Position numbers and translations under genes: made by a program. 64,000 nt of DNA from Acanthaster planci (taxonomy: Eukaryota; Echinodermata; Asteroidea; Valvatida; Acanthasteridae), in the NCBI RefSeq assembly GCF_001949145.1, contig NW_019091497.1, positions 153,413 through 217,412 on the forward strand, written 5' to 3'. The notes under the pieces are model-generated. The model was not told the origin of the DNA, ran no database searches, and was given only the letters and a program-made list of their open reading frames with translations. Positions within the stretch are counted from its first letter, which is position 1. Each line of letters begins with the position of its first letter. This document shows positions 58,231-64,000 of this stretch, in pieces.

Positions 58231-61200
58231 ATTAATTAAGAGTTACAAAGGCACAGATCTCAGAATTCCAAATATGATCCTCAGGGAATTCAGAATGTAA
58301 AGATTGACTAATTCAGGAAAATGTTTGACCAAGGCGATCCCCGGGGGGGAGATCGGAAATGAAGGTCGAGGCCAACAAAGCCTCGTAATTGACGCAGTGA
58401 TTAGGGTATCTAGAGTTTGTTTGCGCCTGTCATGCGATACAGTCACCCCTCGGGGCTAATCAGGATTGCCGTAGTCTCTATCTCAGTCTCTTCCATTCCA
58501 CTGTCTTCATCTCTCGTTTGTGTGACGTCAGTCGGGAATTAAACACTGTCCGGTTTGAATACGCCTCAATAGTTGACAACAACGCACTTGCTTAGGCCGC
58601 AGTGTGTGGGATGGTGGCGAAAATCTGCCATCAAAAACCCTAAAAATCTTAGCAAATTTTTTCAACATTACCTCAAGACCAAAGTAACAATTCAAGCGAA
58701 CATTCTGTGATTTCAAACCGCACAACCGTCACAGAGTTGTACTAATGGGGTTAACTTGTCTGGTCTTTCGTGAAAAATGTGCAGTTCGTACATGTATTTT
58801 GGCAGACTTACGTAGAGAATTTTCGTCACTTTACAATGTTAGGTTACCAAGCATATCCAGTGCAGCCTTGTTTTAAGTACTGACATTGTGAATTTATTGA
58901 AAAATGTTGTTGTTACAAACAAATAATCAACATATTAACATAATGTGATGGCGTCACTTTATGAAAGTATACACACTCTCGAATGTGGACTTGAAAAACC
59001 CAATTCCTTTAATGACTTAACTTTACATTTATCCAACTCTAAGAATTTATAAAGTTTGGTAGACTAGGCCCTACTGAATGAATTTTAAACTTTGACTTTT
59101 AATGAAGAAAGTCCACACTGTTGACTTTTTGCAGAGCAAACATTTTGGATCGAGTAAAGGAAATAATTGTTAAAAGAGAAGATACTAAAAAACAATGAAG
59201 AAAACAAAGACGCAGCCGCCAAATATACATAGTCTGTAAGAGAAAATTGCAGGAAAAAAGACTTAAAAGAATGGTGTAAGGTAGACTAACAACAAACAGG
59301 TGGAAGTTGTTGTTTTGTTGGTCTTAGCCTGGTTATTTACTCTTGAAAATGCGATATTAAAGAATGGGACAAGGATGTGACGTTAATTCACCTGGACAGA
59401 ATGACAAGTGTGACTACGTGTGCTTTGGTAATTGTAGCGGGTTTACTTACACGTGGATAGGCCTACACGGCAGCTTTTCAAACAAATCGTAGCCGTGAAA
59501 CCCGACCGAAGCAGATCTACCAAGAGAGGCAGTCTAATTAGGCCTCAACACGTGCCAAAGCGCCTATTTGTACATTGCGGAGAATACTTTAATCGATCAA
59601 AAAACCACAGGCAGCGATATAAAGCGTCGTGTAGTGCGTAAAACGTAAATAAGAGACCTTCTCAAATTTCACTGGAAAAAACATGGAAAGCAAACTCCGA
59701 GTCACAGTAACGGTGCTCAAGGGATGAGACGCTTCATACAATATGGATTTTGTATTCGTCTGAACTCTGCATCCCACGCGTGATCACAAACCTTTTTCAG
59801 TAATAAATATACGTGCGAAAGTAAAGTCAGTCTTCTCTCGAGTCATCAACAATTAGAAAATCCTGCTGAATATTGAGCTGGAGAAAAGACAACCGACTGA
59901 GGAGCACACTACGTGGCATTTTAATGAATAAGTAATTTTATTCCGAGCAATTTTCTTCCAAATGAGGAAACTCCTGTTAATCTCTTACGCTTACATTTTG
60001 TCTGGTATATCCACGTAAATAACAAATGGGATTTCACATTATCGGAATTCATCTCTTTGATCTTTTTCGGATAAAATGTACGGGTTACCTCAGTATCTGC
60101 AATAAAAATAAGTGGAGACTTTCTTGAGATAATGAGTTTGATGACCATATAAGTTTTTAAAACTTGTTAAAAGCGTAGAAGTTAGGAACGTTGAAATAAT
60201 ACAGAAGAGTTTAGGAACCGGGTCAACAAAAATCTGAAATTTGTCTTCACTTTTGTCAATCGTACCCGTTTCTTATTTCTCTCACATTTGGTAATCGTTT
60301 AAAAAGGACGCGGTAAATTAAAACAAAAGCCTTTCTAAATATAAATCGTCATTAGATTTTTGTGACAACACGCATTTCGCTATTTTGTACTATAAGTATG
60401 TTACCCTTGTTGTCAGCTTAAGAAAACCTTATGTTTCAGACTCTCCATCTTAAAACCCTAGACAACTTAGAGCTACTCTTGAATGAAAAAACTGTTTGCA
60501 AAGACCCAAAGCTCAGCAGTATTTAAACTCATTCACCTCCAAGAGGAAGTAACTAGCTGAGATTACAGAATTTGAATCGTTGACTCAGTGGGGATGATTA
60601 TAACCCACATTTGCGCATTGACGGTCACGGAACATTTCGGAAGTCAAGACACGCCTCATGTGGTGTGTGCTGAAGCATTCCGCCTCCTACCACAATCAGC
60701 ATTGTTACAAATCACACTCCAGGCAAATTGGGACTGCAATCATGCCCAGCCTCACGATCGTCCTTGTGGGAGTTAATGAAAGAATGATTGAAACCCAGAG
60801 GGCCCAACCCTCATGTATGATTGCGATTCTCAAGGTGCAATATACGGCAATCAGCGATAATATTTTGAGAGACACCGCTAACCGAGTTTGTATATAACGA
60901 ACACGTAGTAATGCATAAAATAAAATACACAGAATGCCATCGTCACAGTGGGATAATAACCCCACTTAAATGGAATCACGCTACTTCTATGAATGCGATA
61001 TCAGAATTGTAAAATGAGCCATTATCCATATATACCCTTGTCTTAACACCAGCATTCTAAATACGTAAGGCCAAAAAGATATCAGTCTTGGGATCCAACA
61101 GCTCGGCCTTCCTCCCTATAGCCGAAAAAGAAGTCTGGGAAATTTTTTTGGCAGTGTTTATGTTTTTCAGTTTTCCCCCAACTTTCCGGGGAAGCCAATT

Positions 61201-64000
61201 AACAGCTTGTTTTGAGCCTCCATTGAAATTATTTATATAAGTTCATGACGTCAACCGAGAATTGAAAACAAAAATGGCGCCCCCGATCTCAGAGATTGAC
61301 TATTTCCTTGTAAAATGCCGTGATTAAGAAACGCCAATAGATTACTTTCATAACAGCTATCTATATTCATTTGGTGAGAGCATTCAACCTGTGAATGTCC
61401 AGTTTGGGGCCTAAGTTGAAAATGGCTCAAATTTTCCAGTTTTCTGCGCTCGCAGTAAGTTCTTGGCTGCTGCTCCAGACTTTAGAAGGATAAGCCTTAT
61501 TTTGTGAGTCCTCAGCTCTGAGCGTCTGGAAAAAAATATTCAGCGTGATGTTGGCTGATGTTACTGTTTGAATACGTCGTTCGTGAATGTGAAGCATGTT
61601 GAAGATTGTTTGCATAACATCCGCCGATCATCACTCACATGATATGAATAATGCAAATCCTATACCATATTACCATAGTCTGTTGCTACGCCTGATCAAA
61701 CGAAATACCCAAGACCTTCCTGTGAAGCGATTCGTCTGGTGACTGTTCGTGCCGCGGAATAACGGACGGCCTTGAGCCAAGACTACAAAGATATATGTAA
61801 CAGGCCAAATAAACGACAAAACGCTTTGCATTCCACAAACCCGTTGCTGATTCCTCACCAAATGATGTGACACGTATTCATCTTTTCTATCGTGCACATT
61901 AAATCAACAACTCGCAAATGAAATCAAAATGATCAAGTATAAAAAGTATATAAAATACACACATCCATACTAGGTTTTGAAACCACAAGTGAATCATATA
62001 TGCTAACTTATTTCCAATATTCCAACCTCCTTTCCATGGTGACGTAACGGGCAGTTGAAAACCAGTCGTCCTGTTTGCCGGTTATAGCGGCGACAACCGA
62101 TATTGGTAAAGCCCCTTCTAGTTTTAATTCGTCATTCACATCGTTCATCGTGTAATGAACAAAAGTGCATTGAACTCTAGGCCTGTAGCGCATATGGATT
62201 TTGCAAATATTGTTATCACACAAGATAAAAAAGAATAATGAGATAAATAACAGTATGCGGACTACACAAAACTACCAACATGCACAGCACATGCGCACTA
62301 AAACCTGCTCAACCTGTTTGCTGAATTGTTACGGAAGCACGCACAATGAATGAGCATATATTCCAAGTAAAGACCTGCCAAATCTGTTTCATCCTATCTG
62401 TGGCTATCCTTGGGCAATTAGATAGAAACAGGCAATATATCATGCATAACAAAGTGTAATATTACGTACTTCTTTATGGGACTACAATTATTTCTGGTTA
62501 AGAAAGAAGTGACGGACGGGATAACTCCCACGGGGTTATCTTAATTTTCTTGCGGGAGCTGACGAGTGGTTACTTTCTTTGCTTTGTATTTTAGAAAATC
62601 GTTTTACTGCAGGGCAGAAAAAACAGAGATGGGGGCAATGGTGTTCAATCACTGGAGGCACATGACGGTGGGGGTTGGTGTCATGGGATTATAGCTGGAT
62701 GTAGGTGTCTGATATGCTGGTAATATGTTCCAGAGAACTGCCTATTAGTGGTGTGGCAACTGTCGATGCCTCCATCTAATCGGTCTCTTGCGGCGTTTGA
62801 GGGCAGATGAGAATTCAAACTGAAAATTCACTCAACAATTCACCGACTGCACTGAGACGCAATTGTTGGATTGTCGCCCGTACTTTTGATAATGATCCCG
62901 GGTTTGGCATCATTAGGCGCGTGTATCGTGTCTCACCCAGGTGCCTTTTCGCCTTCTGCGCCGGGGCATCGTGTTCGTGCCTGCGCCTACATTGTGACTA
63001 ATTACACCGAATCTAACACTGAGAGATGGGTTTTTAACTGTGGCCCTCCGTCGACACATCTGACTCTCGGCATGTTGATGATAACTCCCGTGTCTCTCTG
63101 TCAACTTCCGAAATTCCCCGCTCAATTTACACTGTTACCTTTTACACGGCATTCATGAGAAACTGAAACGAGTAATCACGACATATCATGCATAACGTTG
63201 CACCCAACACCCACCAAGGGTTTGCATTTAAACAAGCCATTAATCATACTGTAGTGTCAGAATATGTTCTAGAGGTTCACTTCTGGAATTATAGTGGACT
63301 GTAACGGAGCATGGAGCAAAGTATATGAACGGAGTCGACGTCGGTCGCATGCAGAAAAGAAAAGATGCCCGTCTTTCAGTTCGTTGCGAATTCACAGGCC
63401 AACAGAAAGACAGCATGAGAGTCGCCAAGCTGTAAATCTTGGTAATATTAGGTATTATCAGCTTTATCATTTGGGGAAGTAAAAAACTACTTTGTGCATA
63501 GTGTTTAACGATGTAAAAGTTACATCATTCTGTTTTAAGAAATGTGTGGCCATATACCAGGAAACAGGTTTGCTTGGAATGTCAGGCTTTTGCAAAATGC
63601 CGGGGAGGCACGCAATCTTGACGAAGTTCCCAAGTGGAAATGAGCACACGGCTTGAAGAGCTCATGCAGAAATCTGGCCTTTGTTGGAACAAATTTGCTG
63701 TATTACATGTACATCAAATTTGGTCAGCAAGGCTTCGCTAGCTACCCCACTCCCTATAATTAGGAATCAAATGGAAAGGCACGGCCTTAATTTCGAAAAT
63801 TTGCTTTCATCTTGGAGGAATAAACCTATGGTACATTGATATTTGGAAAATGACCGCTCACTGGAGATTCAGGTTTTCGTCGAGGCATGTGCAGGTGACG
63901 TCAAGAGCCGCGCACAATTGAACTGAACAGTTGCCGTTATTTTGGGCAGAGTTCATGGGAAATGGACAACTGCTTGCCTAACACAACTCTTGACACTGCA

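Larger units (their letters stand above)
48508..64000. other. intergenic, no supported gene to the end of the window
   Basis: Apart from the palindrome at 49433 and simple repeats at 57355 and 58216, this stretch holds AT-rich non-coding DNA with TAGGCCTA at 50878, 51144 and 59458 and TAGGCCCTA at 59065. A 144-codon minus-strand frame (57504-57938) begins at TTG and has no domain. A GC-richer patch at 62,800-63,130 has overlapping ORFs on both strands, none recognisable. Confidence 0.4.

Overview
The window reads as nuclear DNA of an animal, AT-rich (roughly 60% A+T by eye), with large introns, GT-AG splice sites, dispersed repeats and few genes. A fibrinogen-related (FReD) gene, decayed LINE copies, a tRNA-derived retroposed piece, small inverted-repeat elements (MITE-like) and an excess of the palindrome TAGGCCTA all fit a marine deuterostome invertebrate such as a lancelet, hemichordate or echinoderm. 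The species cannot be fixed from sequence alone. No prokaryotic features, rRNA genes or CRISPR arrays are present.

Left part (1-18.1 kb). A 12-unit minisatellite (309-1281) is followed by the one gene that can be fully assembled here: a minus-strand, four-exon gene (17998 down to 4379) for a secreted 416-residue protein. It has a signal peptide, a Ser/Thr/Arg/Asp-rich stalk, a short Cys/helical segment and a complete C-terminal fibrinogen-like domain. All three introns have good donors and acceptors and matching phases. The last intron (7.2 kb) holds two tandem 2-kb copies of a broken non-LTR retrotransposon reverse-transcriptase region, each ending at a single N.

Middle part (18-38.5 kb). 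This is mostly non-coding. It holds a nine-unit 30-bp tandem array (21446-21715), a 384-bp inverted-repeat element (24440-24823), a possible signal-peptide first exon behind a TATA-like box (30118), a 165-bp MITE (34749-34913), a possible first exon with a TATA box (34993), a compact minus-strand gene for a 67-residue secreted peptide precursor (35998-36210), a nested foldback element (37450-37920), and a tRNA-Thr-like retroposed segment with 12-bp target duplications (38178-38434).

Right part (38.5-64 kb). No complete gene is seen. Candidates are an Ig V-like exon in a GC-richer patch (43811-44095), a second copy of the 165-bp MITE (44805-44969), a repeat carrying a histone-type 3' hairpin (46607-46693, related to bases 1-55), and a possible minus-strand gene start (48507). 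The last 15 kb shows no gene I can support.

The most unusual signal is TAGGCCTA. It occurs 11 times where about one is expected. Inside the two retrotransposon copies it, and a shorter relative, can be seen as a small insertion at a TA dinucleotide, which looks like a transposon-excision footprint.
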